DNA of 33,382 bases from Caulochytrium protostelioides (GCA_003615045.1 ML014159.1:86953-120334), one strand, 5' to 3'; counted from the stretch's first letter, positions 11,104 through 20,079 are shown. The notes: generated from the letters alone by a model not told the origin. Translations and numbers: made by a program.

Positions 11104-11460
11104 TCCTGTCGGATAGCGATTGGCGGTGGTGGCGCCGCTCTATGTAATCACTCTATGTAATCATTGAATACCGTCGTGGATGGTTGGATGGTTGAGTCAT
11201 CGGTATCGCGAGCGGTGGCGGCAATACTTGCAGCGCGGGGGGGCGGCGGCGGCGCGGTCGGGGGCATGTGGCGTTGACCAGGTGGCGGCGGCGGCGGGAG
11301 GGCGCTCGTGGTGGGACGAGCGCCGCCGCCGAGGCCATCTCGCGCGCGACGACGGTGCGGCCGCACCCCGGCTGAACATCGCCCGCCGCGCTCACCCCGC
11401 CGCCGTCATCGCGGCCATCCAAGACGTCTCGCATGCACGCCCACGTGCTCGCCGGCCCAG

Positions 11461-11530
11461 CTGAGCTGAACTGAGCTGAGCTGAACTGAGCTGAACTGAA
11501 CTGAGCTGAACTGAGCTGAGCTGAACTGAG
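11461..11530. repeat. CTGAR pentamer minisatellite, 14 units in mirror order
   Basis: Fourteen perfect 5-bp units are each CTGAG (G) or CTGAA (A). The order is GAGGAGA-AGAGGAG, which reads the same from both ends. It lies in the IWS1 upstream region, outside any supported coding frame. Confidence 0.97.
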
Positions 11531-11709
11531 CCGGGTATGGCGGCTGCCTCTGCGTCGACCTGCTGTCGCGTGCCTGGCGTCTGACGCCGTCCGCTGTCCC
11601 CGCAACGCCCGCCGTCCCGCCTGCCGCCGGTATCGCCGATATCCCACGAACCGCTGCTGCCGGTGCCTCTGCCGCCGCTCGTTGCGTACGCGACTGCTGA
11701 CGCCGCCAT

Positions 11710-11746
<37 letters not shown>

Positions 11747-11748
11747 GA
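11710..11748. repeat. (CAACGA)n hexamer array
   Basis: About five to six tandem copies of CAACGA, decaying to CGA triplets at the right end. Upstream of IWS1. Confidence 0.85.
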
Positions 11749-11845
11749 CGGCAGCGGCTCCTGTGCGTTGATCCGTGCGCCCGTCGCGCCTCTGCCTTGC
11801 CGCCGCCGACTCCGGCTGCTGCTGCCGTCGCCGCCGCCGCCACCG

Positions 11846-11893
<48 letters not shown>
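11846..11893. repeat. (GCC)16 array just upstream of IWS1
   Basis: Sixteen uninterrupted GCC units end 28 nt before the IWS1 start codon, so the array is probably within the transcribed 5' leader. Confidence 0.95.
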
Positions 11894-11921
11894 CGTGCGC
11901 CGAGACGCGGTAAGGCCCACG

Positions 11922-13375
11922 ATGTCGGACGCCGAGGAGGCCGCCGCCGCGCAGGCCAAGCCGTCGCGTCCTGCCAACCAGCTCGAGGAAGAGATCTTTG
12001 GCGGCGATGACGACTCCGATCTCGATGACTTGAATCTCAACTTCTCGGACGATGGTAAGGCGATCTCGAAGCCTGGGCGCTGATGGCAACGTCGTCGATG
12101 CGTTGTGATCAGCCCACCGGTGGCCCAATGTCACGCCATGCCATGGACGCATGGATACATGGCTGCCTGGATGCCTGGATCCCTCACCCTCTCGACTTGT
12201 GCTTGTTCTCCTATGCCCGTGGTGTGAAATGATAACGGCGTACAGAGGGTGATGCGCCCAAGACAAAGCGCCCAGCCGCGGGCGCGGCTGCCGGGACCCC
12301 GGCGGCTCCGAAGCCCGCGCGCAGTGATGCCGGCGGCGCCCTGAGCGACGGCAGCGACGGCAGCGACGCCGCGGCGTTCCGCCCCGTGCCGCTGCCGCCG
12401 ATCAAGAAGAAGCCGGGCGCGCCGGTCGTGCAGCGCAAGCGCAAGAAGCCGAGCGCCGCCGGCGACCGCTCCGGCGGCGACGACGACCGGTCCGGTGACG
12501 ACCGCGCCGCGGCCGAGGCGTCGATGGACCCTGCGGAGCGCAAACGCGCCGAAGCGCGGCGCGAGTTCGAGGAGGCGATGCAGCGCTCGAAGACCAAGAC
12601 GCGGCGCAAGGCCACGTATGACGAGACCGAGATGGACGAAATGATGGTCGCGCTGGTGGACACGATGAAGCGGGCGGCTCAGGACGACCGCGCGCTGAAC
12701 CAGGACAAGATTCCTGCGCTCGCGAAGCTCAAGATCCTGCCCGCGGTGCTACAGACGCTCAACAAGACCCACAACTGGATGGCGTTCGTCGACAACGGCC
12801 TGCTGGACGGCATCCACAGCTGGCTCGAGCCCCTGGACGACGGTGCCCTGCCAAGCCTGGACATCCAGCGCGCCATGTTCAAGTACCTCCACGAGCTGCC
12901 CGTCACGACGGACCAGCTGCTCGACACCGGCATCGGCAAGCTGCTCAAGTTCTATACGATCTGCAACCGCATCGCGCCCGATATCAAGCAGTCGGCCGAG
13001 GAGCTCATGGACAAGTGGGTCCGCGTCGTCATTGGCCGTTCCAACTCCTACCGCGACCGCGAAGTCGCCGAGGTCGACTACGACACCCAGCACCACCACG
13101 CCAACCTCGTCGAGGCCCGCCGCGCCACCCAGGCGCCCGGCGTCGCGGGCGCCGCCGCGGCCGGCGCCGGCGCCGACGGCGCCGCGGGGGGTGCCACCCC
13201 CGTGGGCTCGCTCGCGGCGCCCGTCGTGCAGCGCGCCCGCGTCCCGCGCCCGACCGCGCCCAACTTCGACATCGTGCCGCGCGCCATGGTCAGCGCCGGC
13301 GGCGGCGGCGCGCGCGACTCCGAGCGCATGAAGTCGATGAACCGAAAGCTGGCCAAGATGAAGAACCGGTCCTAA
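11922..13375 (+). CDS. IWS1: Transcription elongation factor IWS1/Spn1 (2 exons)
   Basis: Exon 1 is 11922-12054. The intron 12055-12245 (GTAAGG, TGATAAC branch-like site, CAG) is phase 1. Exon 2 is 12246-13375. The product is 420 aa. The acidic N-terminus carries a LEEEIFGGDDD motif. A basic middle region contains PPIKKKPGAPVVQRKRKK, a likely nuclear localisation signal. The conserved block starts at KATYDETEMDEMM (about residue 169) and continues through a TFIIS N-terminal-type helical bundle (about 200-310), with the family hallmarks LPSLDIQRAMFKYL, LPVTTDQLLDTGIGKLL and the KWVRVVIGR end. The C-terminus is Ala/Gly-rich and ends basic (KMKNRS). In other eukaryotes IWS1 binds Spt6 and RNA polymerase II and links elongation with histone methylation and mRNA export. 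LEO1 and THOC5 in this window act in the same process but are not adjacent. Confidence 0.95.
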
Positions 13376-13516
13376 GCGCCGCCGATGCTCCGAGGCGCGG
13401 GGTCCGGGGGGGTGCATGGGGGGGTCCCTGCGGTATTTTGTATGTACATGGTTTCTTTTACGTGGGTTGGTGGTTGTTCTGGGAGAGCAGCATGGCGGCC
13501 CGTCTGGGCGTTCGCT

Positions 13517-15325
13517 TTAGCTGGACTGCCGGCACCAGAGGGCGAGGACGTCGTCGCCCTCGCTGCTCCCGGTGCCGGGCAGCCCCGATGCGGCGGGGCC
13601 ATCCGCGGGGCCGGCACCGCCGCGGCGGCGGCGGAGGTAGTGGGCATCCAGCTCGGGCCAGTAAAACATGAAGGCGTAGAGCCGGAAGGCCTTGGGCTGC
13701 TTGAGCTGCGCGGCGTCGCTGAGGCCGATGAGCTCGAGCAGGACGAGGCGGTCGAAGGCCTTGCGGACGACGGCCTTCTTGAACCGCCAGACGGCCATGT
13801 TGGCGCGTCGGAGTTTGAGGAACTGGGTCTTGTAGATGTGGTGGACCATCTCGAAGCTGAAGTCGGCGCACTGGTGGACGACGGCGAGGTAGCGCGCGGC
13901 GAGCAGGAGCACCGACTCGAGCGGCGCGAGCGCGTCCAGCGGCAGCATCGTCGGCAGCGCGCTGAGCGCGTGCAGCCCGGCCCCGGGCGACGGCGCGGTG
14001 ACCGTCAGCAGCGGCTGCTGCGGCGACAGCGCGAGGACGGACGGGATGCACGCGGTCCAGACATCGTGCGGCCGCTGGGAACTGCTGAAGACGGCCATCG
14101 CGGTGGCGCGGAGGGCGCCGTGCTCGAGCGCGTCGCGGACGGACGCGTTGTAGGCGGCGGCGTACGCCGGGTCGAGCGCGAGGCCTGCGCCGGGCGCCGG
14201 CGGCTCGGGCACGCAGAGGCGCTTGCGGACGCGGTCGAGGAAGGTCACGCTGTCGGTGGCCGCGGGCACCGAGACCATGCGGTGCGAGAACCGCGACTTG
14301 ACGCGCTTCTCGAGCGACTCGACAAAGTCGGTCCGGATATCGGTGCCGATCAGGACGAGCGGCGCCGCGCGCGACTGGACGAGGTCGAAGAGGTTGTAGA
14401 GCAGCATCTGGCGGGGCTGGTCCGCGAACGCGCTGATGTCCTCGACGACAAACACGAGCGGCAGGTGCGCACGGTCGTTGCCCTGCTTGATGAGCGCGAG
14501 AATGGTGTGCAGCGCCTCGGCAAACGCGACGTTCGCGATCTCGGTGATCTGCTGCTCGAGGTGCAGCTGCCGCACGATGGCGACCACCGAAGCGCGCGCG
14601 TCCGCCTCGACGAGGCCGCGCAGCCGGATGAGTAGGAAGGGCTTCGGCGTCGTGGGCGTCCCATACGCCGCGGTCACGGTCGCCAGGCACCGGTCCACGA
14701 GCGTGCGCTTGCCGCTGCCCACGGGGCCCGTCAGCACGATCGAGTTGCTCTCGCCGTCGCGCACGACGTGCTCGAGGATGTCGTGAATGACGGCCGTCGC
14801 CTGGTCCGCGAGGACGTTCGGTGTGGCGTCGCCGCGGCCGCCCGTGATTTGCGCCATCACGGTCTGCTGCACGAGCCGGACCTGGTCCGCCGTCACGGGC
14901 GGCCGTGCCGCGGGCTCGCCACGGGCATCCGCCGCCCCGGCGGCACAGTCCGTCTCGGCGTCGGTCGCCGCGGCGGCATCGGCCGTGGTCGCCGCGGCCG
15001 CGATCGCCTCGTCGGCGGTCGGCGCGTGGCTCGCTCCGGAGCGATCGGCGGCGCCGCGGCGTGGCGACGCGTCGCGGCGCGCCTTCTTGTGGGTCGACGC
15101 GGGCGAGGCCTCGGCGGGCTTGCGGCGTCGTGGTGGCCGCGCCGACGCGGCGGACGGCAGGGGCGCGAGCGGCGGCGGCGTGAGCATGGCCCGCGGCCGG
15201 GCCGCCCGCGTCGGCGGGGTGACGAGCGCGACGACGGCGGCGGCGTCAGCCTCGGCACCGGCGTCGGCACCGGCGTCGGCACCGGCGTCGGCCACGACCA
15301 CGGCGTCGGCACAGACGCCCATCAT
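13517..15325 (-). CDS. ORC4: Origin recognition complex subunit 4
   Basis: A single-exon frame of 602 aa from the first ATG of an ATGATG pair at 15325. The open frame runs to 15811 but that extension is Ala/Arg low complexity. The first 150 or so residues are disordered, with a basic RPPRRRKPAE patch. The AAA+ module begins at DQVRLVQQTVMAQI. Walker A is GPVGSGKRT (near residue 198) and the Walker B position reads LVFVVEDISAF (near 293). The ORC4 hallmark LLYNLFDLVQS then ESLEKRVKSRFSHRMVSV follows, including the arginine-finger region. The winged-helix end has DFSFEMVHHIYKTQF and FDRLVLLELIGL. The protein is part of the nuclear ORC that licenses replication origins. The catalytic motifs deviate: Arg replaces the usual Thr/Ser after GK, and ED replaces DE. 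It converges on IWS1 with 141 bp between stop codons. Confidence 0.93.
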   Translation of the reverse strand: MMGVCADAVVVADAGADAGADAGAEADAAAVVALVTPPTRAARPRAMLTPPPLAPLPSAASARPPRRRKPAEASPASTHKKARRDASPRRGAADRSGASHAPTADEAIAAAATTADAAAATDAETDCAAGAADARGEPAARPPVTADQVRLVQQTVMAQITGGRGDATPNVLADQATAVIHDILEHVVRDGESNSIVLTGPVGSGKRTLVDRCLATVTAAYGTPTTPKPFLLIRLRGLVEADARASVVAIVRQLHLEQQITEIANVAFAEALHTILALIKQGNDRAHLPLVFVVEDISAFADQPRQMLLYNLFDLVQSRAAPLVLIGTDIRTDFVESLEKRVKSRFSHRMVSVPAATDSVTFLDRVRKRLCVPEPPAPGAGLALDPAYAAAYNASVRDALEHGALRATAMAVFSSSQRPHDVWTACIPSVLALSPQQPLLTVTAPSPGAGLHALSALPTMLPLDALAPLESVLLLAARYLAVVHQCADFSFEMVHHIYKTQFLKLRRANMAVWRFKKAVVRKAFDRLVLLELIGLSDAAQLKQPKAFRLYAFMFYWPELDAHYLRRRRGGAGPADGPAASGLPGTGSSEGDDVLALWCRQSS

Positions 15326-16184
15326 GGCAGATCCGTCGCCGGCAGGGGTGCAGGAGGCGGCGCGGATGCGAACAAGCGCGGACGGACGAGCTCGGGCGGC
15401 GGCAGCGGACGAGCCCCGGCGAGCGTCTGGCGAGCGTCGGCCGGGCCCGCCGACGGCGGCCAGCGCCAGCGCTGCGCTGCGCGACGCGACGCGACACGTG
15501 GCGACGGCGGCGCGTGGCGACGGCGGCTGTCCCAGAGAAAGGGATCGGCGGTCGGCCTTCACGCCGCTGCCGACGGCCGGCGCTGGGAGGCACGCGCGCC
15601 ACCACCGCTGTGGCGGTCCGTGGCGGCGGCGGCGGCGACGGCGACGGCGGCGGCGGACCCCGCGTCGACTGCGCCCGACGCGTGAGCAGCACCGACACGC
15701 ACCGGCGGCCGGGCAGGCCGGCCGCCGCCCCCGCAGGGTCCCCGTGGCGGCGGCCGCCGCCGCCGCCGCCCGCCGCCGCCGCCCGCCGTCGCCGCCCGCC
15801 GTCGCCGCCACGGACGTCCCGACGTCATGCGCCCGCCCGATGCCGACGGCCCAGCGACCCTGGCGACGGCGCCTGTCGCGCCGCCTCCGCCGTCGTGGTC
15901 AAAGCGTGTTCCCCGGCGACCGGCCGGCGTAGGCGCCTCCGGCACGTGCTGGCACGCGGCGGCGGCGGCGGCGGCGGTCGCGGCGTCCCGCTCATGGCTC
16001 CCGCGTGCGGTCTTCCAGGGAGGTCGTCCGTCGCAGGTCTCGGAGTTGAGGCTGCTACGTGTCGCCGTCGCGCCATCGAGAGACCGCTGCCGCCCGTCCG
16101 CGATACGAGACGAGACCATTGACGTTCCGCCTGTTGCCCTGCTCATCGCCGCTCCTCCTCGCTCCCCCTCACCCCACCCGCACC
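15326..16184. other. Divergent spacer between ORC4 and TOM22
   Basis: This 859-bp head-to-head spacer is dense in CGG/CCG-type low complexity (for example 15745-15800). The frames crossing it encode only Ala/Arg/Pro runs. It presumably holds both promoters. No TATA box or other clear site is visible, apart from a pyrimidine-rich leader immediately before TOM22. Confidence 0.5.
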
Positions 16185-16661
16185 ATGCCACAGCTGACCG
16201 AAGTCGATGCCCGCGTGGCCGTCGACGCCGCCGACCCGCCGGCCGCCGCCATCGTCGCCGACGATGACGAGCACTACGAGACCGAGCCCGAGCTCGAGGC
16301 CGGCTCCGACGCCAGCGACGTCGATGACATCGACGACATCGACGCGCTGCTGAACGAGTCGCTCGTCGACCGCATCGCCGCGCTGCGCGACGTCGTGCCG
16401 CCCGCGCAGCGCGCCGCCCTCTGCGCTGCGGGCGCGTCCGTCGCGGGCGCCGCCGCCGCCGCCGCCAAGTTCGTCGGCAAGAGCGCGTGGATCCTCACGA
16501 CCGCCGCGTCGCTGCTCATCCTGCCCGTGATGCTTGAGGTCGACAAGGAGTCCTTTGCGCTCCAGCAGGAGGCGCAGATGCGCCAGGCCCAGATGGGCGC
16601 CCAGGCGCCCGCGGCGCCCGCCGTCCCCGGCGCGCCGGTCCCGGCCGTCGGCAAAGCCTAA
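16185..16661 (+). CDS. TOM22: Mitochondrial import receptor subunit Tom22
   Basis: A single-exon 158-aa protein; the start is the first ATG, in CACCATGC. The N-terminal half is strongly acidic (DDDEHYETEPELE and DDIDDIDAL), as expected for the cytosolic presequence-receptor domain. The family block ESLVDRIAALRDVVPPAQR follows, then an Ala-rich segment and KSAWILTTAASLLILPVML, a single membrane helix at about residues 98-118. The short Gln/Met/Pro-rich tail would face the intermembrane space. Tom22 is the central receptor and organiser of the TOM channel in the outer mitochondrial membrane. Length agrees with fungal and animal homologues (about 140-160 aa). The assignment rests on the ordered combination of acidic domain, LxERIxALxDIVPP-type motif and tail anchor, because family identity is low by nature. 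It converges on the CFAP96-like gene with 214 bp between stops. Confidence 0.87.
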   Translation: MPQLTEVDARVAVDAADPPAAAIVADDDEHYETEPELEAGSDASDVDDIDDIDALLNESLVDRIAALRDVVPPAQRAALCAAGASVAGAAAAAAKFVGKSAWILTTAASLLILPVMLEVDKESFALQQEAQMRQAQMGAQAPAAPAVPGAPVPAVGKA

Positions 16662-16662
16662 G

Positions 16663-16663
<1 letters not shown>

Positions 16664-16693
<30 letters not shown>
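16664..16693. repeat. (CGT)10 array in the TOM22 3' region
   Basis: Ten CGT units begin three bases after the TOM22 stop codon, so they lie in its 3' UTR. A CTCGCT/CTCGCC hexamer run (about 16714-16745) follows before ATTTAAAA near 16751. Confidence 0.93.
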
Positions 16694-16697
<4 letters not shown>

Positions 16698-16875
16698 TGG
16701 CCGGAGTCTCGAAGCTCGCTCTCGCCCTCGCTCTCGCTCTCGCCCTTTATGTATTTAAAACCGCCGTTCTCGCGTAATGTTGCTTCTGCCGCGCCTCGCG
16801 CTGCTTCCCTCGGCGCGAGGGCAGGCGAGCTGCCGGCGGGCCGCGAGGGCCTCCCGCAGGACCCCGTGGCGACCC

Positions 16876-17940
16876 TCAGGACCGCGTGGCGCGCGCCATG
16901 CGCGCATGGAACCAGACCGGCGGCGTCCGCGAGGCCGTCGCCGCAATGATGCTCTTGGTGTAGCCCTGCTTGCTGATGCCGACGGGGCGGAACGGCGCAT
17001 ACGTCTTCTTGGGCTCGCCCGCGGCCTCGTCGGCCAGCGACGCCGAGGACCCGGCGCCGTGCAGATGGCTGTGGGACGGGTACTTGCCGAGCGCCGGGTC
17101 GCGGCGCGAGCTCGGTTTGAACGGCGCCTGCACGAGCGGCTCGCCCTTCTGCCGCGTGCCCGCATTGCCCTTGCTCTGGCTCGCGGCGGCGGCGCGCTTC
17201 GCCCGCGGGTCGCTCGGGCCCTCGCCGCCGCCGCCGCCCGCGCCGCCCGCGTCGAGCACCGCGAGCCGCTCGAACTTGCCAAAGAACGGGCCCGACCGCA
17301 TCGTGTTGAACGCCTTCCCGGCGACAAACCGTGCGGCGGCGGCCTCGCGCTCCTCGCGGGCCTTGACGCGCAGCGCATCGTATGGCTCGGACGGGTACGC
17401 GATGCTCTGCAGGGGCTCCTTGCGGCCGAGGCGGACGACGAACGGCGCGACGCGCGGCTGCTCGGCGAGCTGCCGGCGGCGCGCCGCCGGGTCGCGCGGC
17501 TCGGGCGCGCCGCCGGGCAGGAACGCGCGCCGCTCCAGCGTCGGGTACTCGCGCTCGATCGTCCCGAAGAGCGAGCCCTTGCCGGACGCGCGCTGCGCGT
17601 AGCTCGCCGGCCGGAAGGGTCCCGCGAGCGCGTCGCGCGTCTGCTCGGCCCGCCATGCGCGGCGCAGCGCCGTCGGGTCCTGGTACGGCTCGCCGTCGAA
17701 CGCGCGCGCAAAGCCCTTCGTGAAGGGCTCGTTGCCCGCGGCGCCGAGCAGCTGCCGTCCGCGGTACCGCGTGCCGATGGGGTCGCTGGCGCTGTGCGCC
17801 GCGCGCGCCGCCGCGGCGTCGCTCGCGCCGGCGCCGGCGTCCGGGTCGTGGATGTAGGGGCCCTCAATGAAGACGCCGGCGCGGTCCAGATCAGGGCGGC
17901 CGAAGCGCGACGGCGAGAGGCCCCCCGCCTCGGCGGCCAT
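16876..17940 (-). CDS. CFAP96/C4orf47-like cilia and flagella protein
   Basis: A single-exon frame of 354 aa from the ATG at 17940, in CACCATGGCC. An ATG four codons earlier (17952) is the alternative; the frame stays open further upstream, but as unlike low complexity. The N-terminus has LDRAGVFIEGPYIHDP and IGTRYRGRQLL. Short proline/glycine/aromatic blocks follow: NEPFTKGFARAFDGEPYQDP, GPFRPASYAQRASGKGSLFG, SGPFFGKFE, QAPFKPSSRRDPALGKYP and YAPFRPVGISKQGYTKSI. This ordered set of GxF/PFxP-type motifs, the SLFGTI block and the KPSS...YPSHS block resemble the C4orf47/CFAP96 family, a ciliary microtubule-associated protein of unclear mechanism. The resemblance is by motif order, not strong identity. 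A role in the flagellar axoneme or basal body is inferred and fits the Tctex gene in this window. Pro/Gly/Arg-rich composition otherwise gives little structure. Confidence 0.62.
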   Translation of the reverse strand: MAAEAGGLSPSRFGRPDLDRAGVFIEGPYIHDPDAGAGASDAAAARAAHSASDPIGTRYRGRQLLGAAGNEPFTKGFARAFDGEPYQDPTALRRAWRAEQTRDALAGPFRPASYAQRASGKGSLFGTIEREYPTLERRAFLPGGAPEPRDPAARRRQLAEQPRVAPFVVRLGRKEPLQSIAYPSEPYDALRVKAREEREAAAARFVAGKAFNTMRSGPFFGKFERLAVLDAGGAGGGGGEGPSDPRAKRAAAASQSKGNAGTRQKGEPLVQAPFKPSSRRDPALGKYPSHSHLHGAGSSASLADEAAGEPKKTYAPFRPVGISKQGYTKSIIAATASRTPPVWFHARMARATRS

Positions 17941-19147
17941 GGTGAAGGTCATCCTGCCTCGCCGCGACGCGCGCACGATCGGAGACGACTGCGAGCGCGC
18001 ACCGGCCACCAGCAGAATGGCGGCGTTGGCACGAGGAGCGCCGGCGTCTCGAGCACGATGTGAAACGGCAAAAGGGCTCCAGAAACCTGGTCGAGGGATC
18101 GGCAACAGACAACGAAACGCGCGTGGCCCGCACGAAAACAAAAATGGGTTGGCAGCACAGCGGCAGGATGCAGCAACCACGACAGACGACGACGATGGCG
18201 GCGATGGCATGCAGCACGTGGCGTTGGGCCCGAAGGCCGCGCCGGGCGGGGCGATCGGCACGCCATGACCGCGCGTCGCGCATTTGTCGGCCTCCCCGCG
18301 CCGGCGAGCCACGCACGCCGCTGTCGGCCATGCTGTCGCGTGGCCGTCAGCGGCCATTCGCCTCGTGCTGTGCCGGTATCCCGCGCCTTGCCGGTCGGTG
18401 CCGACCGCCGCTCGCCGACCGCCGCTCGCCCATCGCGCCCATCGCGTCGATCCGCCATCGCGCACCCGGGGAGGCGAGAGCCGTGCCGCGGCATCGAATC
18501 CGACCCTTTCGGCTCCGACGTGGTGATGGCGGCCGGCGGGGGATGGATCTGTCGCGGGGCCGTCGGGGGGCGGGCGGCGGCCGCGCGTCGCTGGGTGAGG
18601 GCCGATCGCGTCGGAGTTTCGACGCGCGGCGGCGGTGGCCGCCGGACCCCGGCCGCGGCCACGGCCGCGGCGGATCACCGTCGGCATCGTCGTCGCCGGC
18701 GGCGTCAGCATAGCATGGGCCTCGCCCGAGGCCGAGACCGTCGGTGAGCGTGCGGCGACCGGCGACCGGCGACCGGCGACCGGCGACCGGCGTCCGGGCT
18801 TCCAGCGCGCGCACGCTCGCCCCAGCGAGGCCGAGCCGCGGCCGAGTCGGCGCGTCGTCGCCTTCGCGCGAGGCGGCCGCGCGGGTGATTCCCGTTCCGG
18901 GTATCGGGGTCCGTGATCCCATGCGGCCGCGGCTCCGGGCGGCCACGTGCCGCGCCATGCCGCACGTGGCCGCACGCCCCCCGGGCCGCCCCGAGCCGCC
19001 CTCGGCGCGCCGGCGACCGCGGAGCCGGCCCGACCCTCCAGCGCCCGTCGCTCGATCGCAGATCCTGTTCTATTTACACAGCGGCCCCGGCGCGCAGGCC
19101 TGCACGAGCAGGCATGCTGGCCGCAGCCGCGGACACGTGGCGGACGC
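17941..19147. other. Spacer between CFAP96-like gene and LSM2
   Basis: This 1.2-kb stretch lies upstream of the CFAP96-like gene and downstream of LSM2, both on the minus strand. It contains a 7-bp tandem repeat (18754-18788). TGTAAATAG on the minus strand near 19070-19080 is a possible poly(A) region for LSM2. The minus frame that extends the CFAP96-like ORF to 18975 is low complexity and has no family resemblance. Confidence 0.5.
18754..18788. repeat. GGCGACC heptamer, 5 tandem copies
   Basis: Five perfect 7-bp copies, followed by a degenerate sixth (GGCGTCC). In non-coding sequence upstream of the CFAP96-like gene. Confidence 0.95.
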
Positions 19148-19652
19148 TTAGGCCTGCGCGAGGCACGCCTTGCGGGCCGCGTCCTGGAGCAGGGCCGTGT
19201 CGACGGCGGCGGCCGGCAGCTCGATGTAGCGGATGACGGACCCGCGGATGAAGCAGGTGGTCGTGGACTGCATCTGCGGGAAGCGCTCGGCGTTGAGGAC
19301 CTGGATGTCCTGCAGCTTCACGCTCAAGTACTGGTCGACGGAGATGAGTTTGCCGCGGATGCGGACGTCGTTTTTACAGATCACGATAACCTCATGGTCA
19401 ATGAGCGTCTTGAAGAACGAGTAGAAGAGCTGTGGTGGTGGAAGGTGGTGGGGGGTTGACCGCATCCCGAGCGACCACGCGCAGCCGCCACCATGGAGCG
19501 CATCACCAGACCATACAACAAGCAGAGGCGACGATGAGTCTTCACGGGATGTCCTGGGCAGGGAGCGTCGCGCCTTCGATCGCGGCGCGTGGTGCACCCG
19601 CGTGGCAAGGCCCCCGCCAGCGGCAGGGCCACCAGACAACGCGGCTTACCAT
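19148..19652 (-). CDS. LSM2: U6 snRNA-associated Sm-like protein LSm2 (ATG-only first coding exon)
   Basis: The coding part of exon 1 is just the ATG (19652-19650). The 220-nt intron 19430-19649 begins GTAAGC and ends CCACCACCACAG. Exon 2 (19429-19148) encodes the remaining 93 residues. The 94-aa product has the usual family length and ends almost exactly like human LSm2. Sm1 is LFYSFFKTLIDHEVIVICKN with RIRGKLISVDQYLSVKL; Sm2 contains TTTCFIRGSVIRYIELPA; the tail is VDTALLQDAARKACL. LSm2 is part of the nuclear LSm2-8 ring on the U6 snRNA 3' end and of the cytoplasmic LSm1-7 ring that promotes decapping. The junction ATG|GTAAGC is chosen over ATG|GTCTGG (19512) and ATG|GTGGCG (19492) because only it has a consensus donor like the other introns of the window. 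The Sm fold needs Met-Leu-Phe at this point. Confidence 0.96.
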
Positions 19653-19672
19653 CCTGGCGGCCGCACGACAGC

Positions 19673-19703
<31 letters not shown>

Positions 19704-19704
19704 T
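19673..19704. repeat. (GCGT)8 tetranucleotide array
   Basis: Eight units of GCGT, beginning about 20 nt upstream (on the minus strand) of the LSM2 start codon, hence likely in its 5' leader. Confidence 0.95.
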
Positions 19705-19965
19705 AGCGGTGATGTCGCGCCAACAGGGGGGAGAGCGGGCGGGCAGGCGGGCAGGGATCGCGGCACGTGGCGGACGACAACAGCGGCCTGAGGAGCATCG
19801 CGCCGTCCGCGCCTTGAGAACGCGCGCTCGGGCGGGACGCGGGCCGTGCGCCGCGAGCGGCGGCGGCGGTCTGGCGATCCATGGCCGCGACGCCGCACCC
19901 GCTCTTGAGCCCTGCAGGCGGCCGCCGCCACAGCGCCGCGCATGCCGCCGATGCCGCTGTGGACG

Positions 19966-20047
19966 CCGCCGCCGACACCGACGCCGCCGCCGATGCCGCC
20001 GCCGATGCCGATGCCGACGCCGCCGACGCCGCCGACGCCGCCGACGC

Positions 20048-20073
<26 letters not shown>
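19966..20073. repeat. GCCGCCGAC / GCCGAC composite array
   Basis: Tandem copies of GCCGCCGAC and of the shorter GCCGAC and GCCGAT, with a few substitutions, in non-coding sequence between LSM2 and the GCP-like gene. Confidence 0.85.

Positions 20074-20079
<6 letters not shown>

Larger units (their letters stand above)
11104..11921. other. Spacer between Tctex gene and IWS1; repeat-rich, no gene seen
   Basis: This 818-bp stretch contains the pentamer minisatellite (11461-11530), a CAACGA hexamer run (11710-11748) and the (GCC)16 array just before IWS1. An 11-bp segment CTCTATGTAAT is repeated at about 11138 and 11151, just after the Tctex stop. The long minus-strand frames here are repeat translations. 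Confidence 0.5.

Noticed and set aside
13385-14635. 416-codon plus frame opposite ORC4
   Set aside because: Shadow; ORC4 motifs on the minus strand are unambiguous.
15326-15811. N-terminal extension of ORC4 to 764 codons
   Set aside because: Only Ala/Arg/Gly runs. The ATG pair at 15325 is the first start with plausible context, though the true start could also be further downstream.
16777-18063. 428-codon plus frame opposite the CFAP96-like gene
   Set aside because: Leu/Arg/Ala biased with no motif. The minus strand has ordered short motifs and a good start.
17953-18975. In-frame N-terminal extension of the CFAP96-like protein to about 699 codons
   Set aside because: The extension is low complexity, contains the heptamer repeat, and the family N-terminus starts near the chosen ATG with a better start context.
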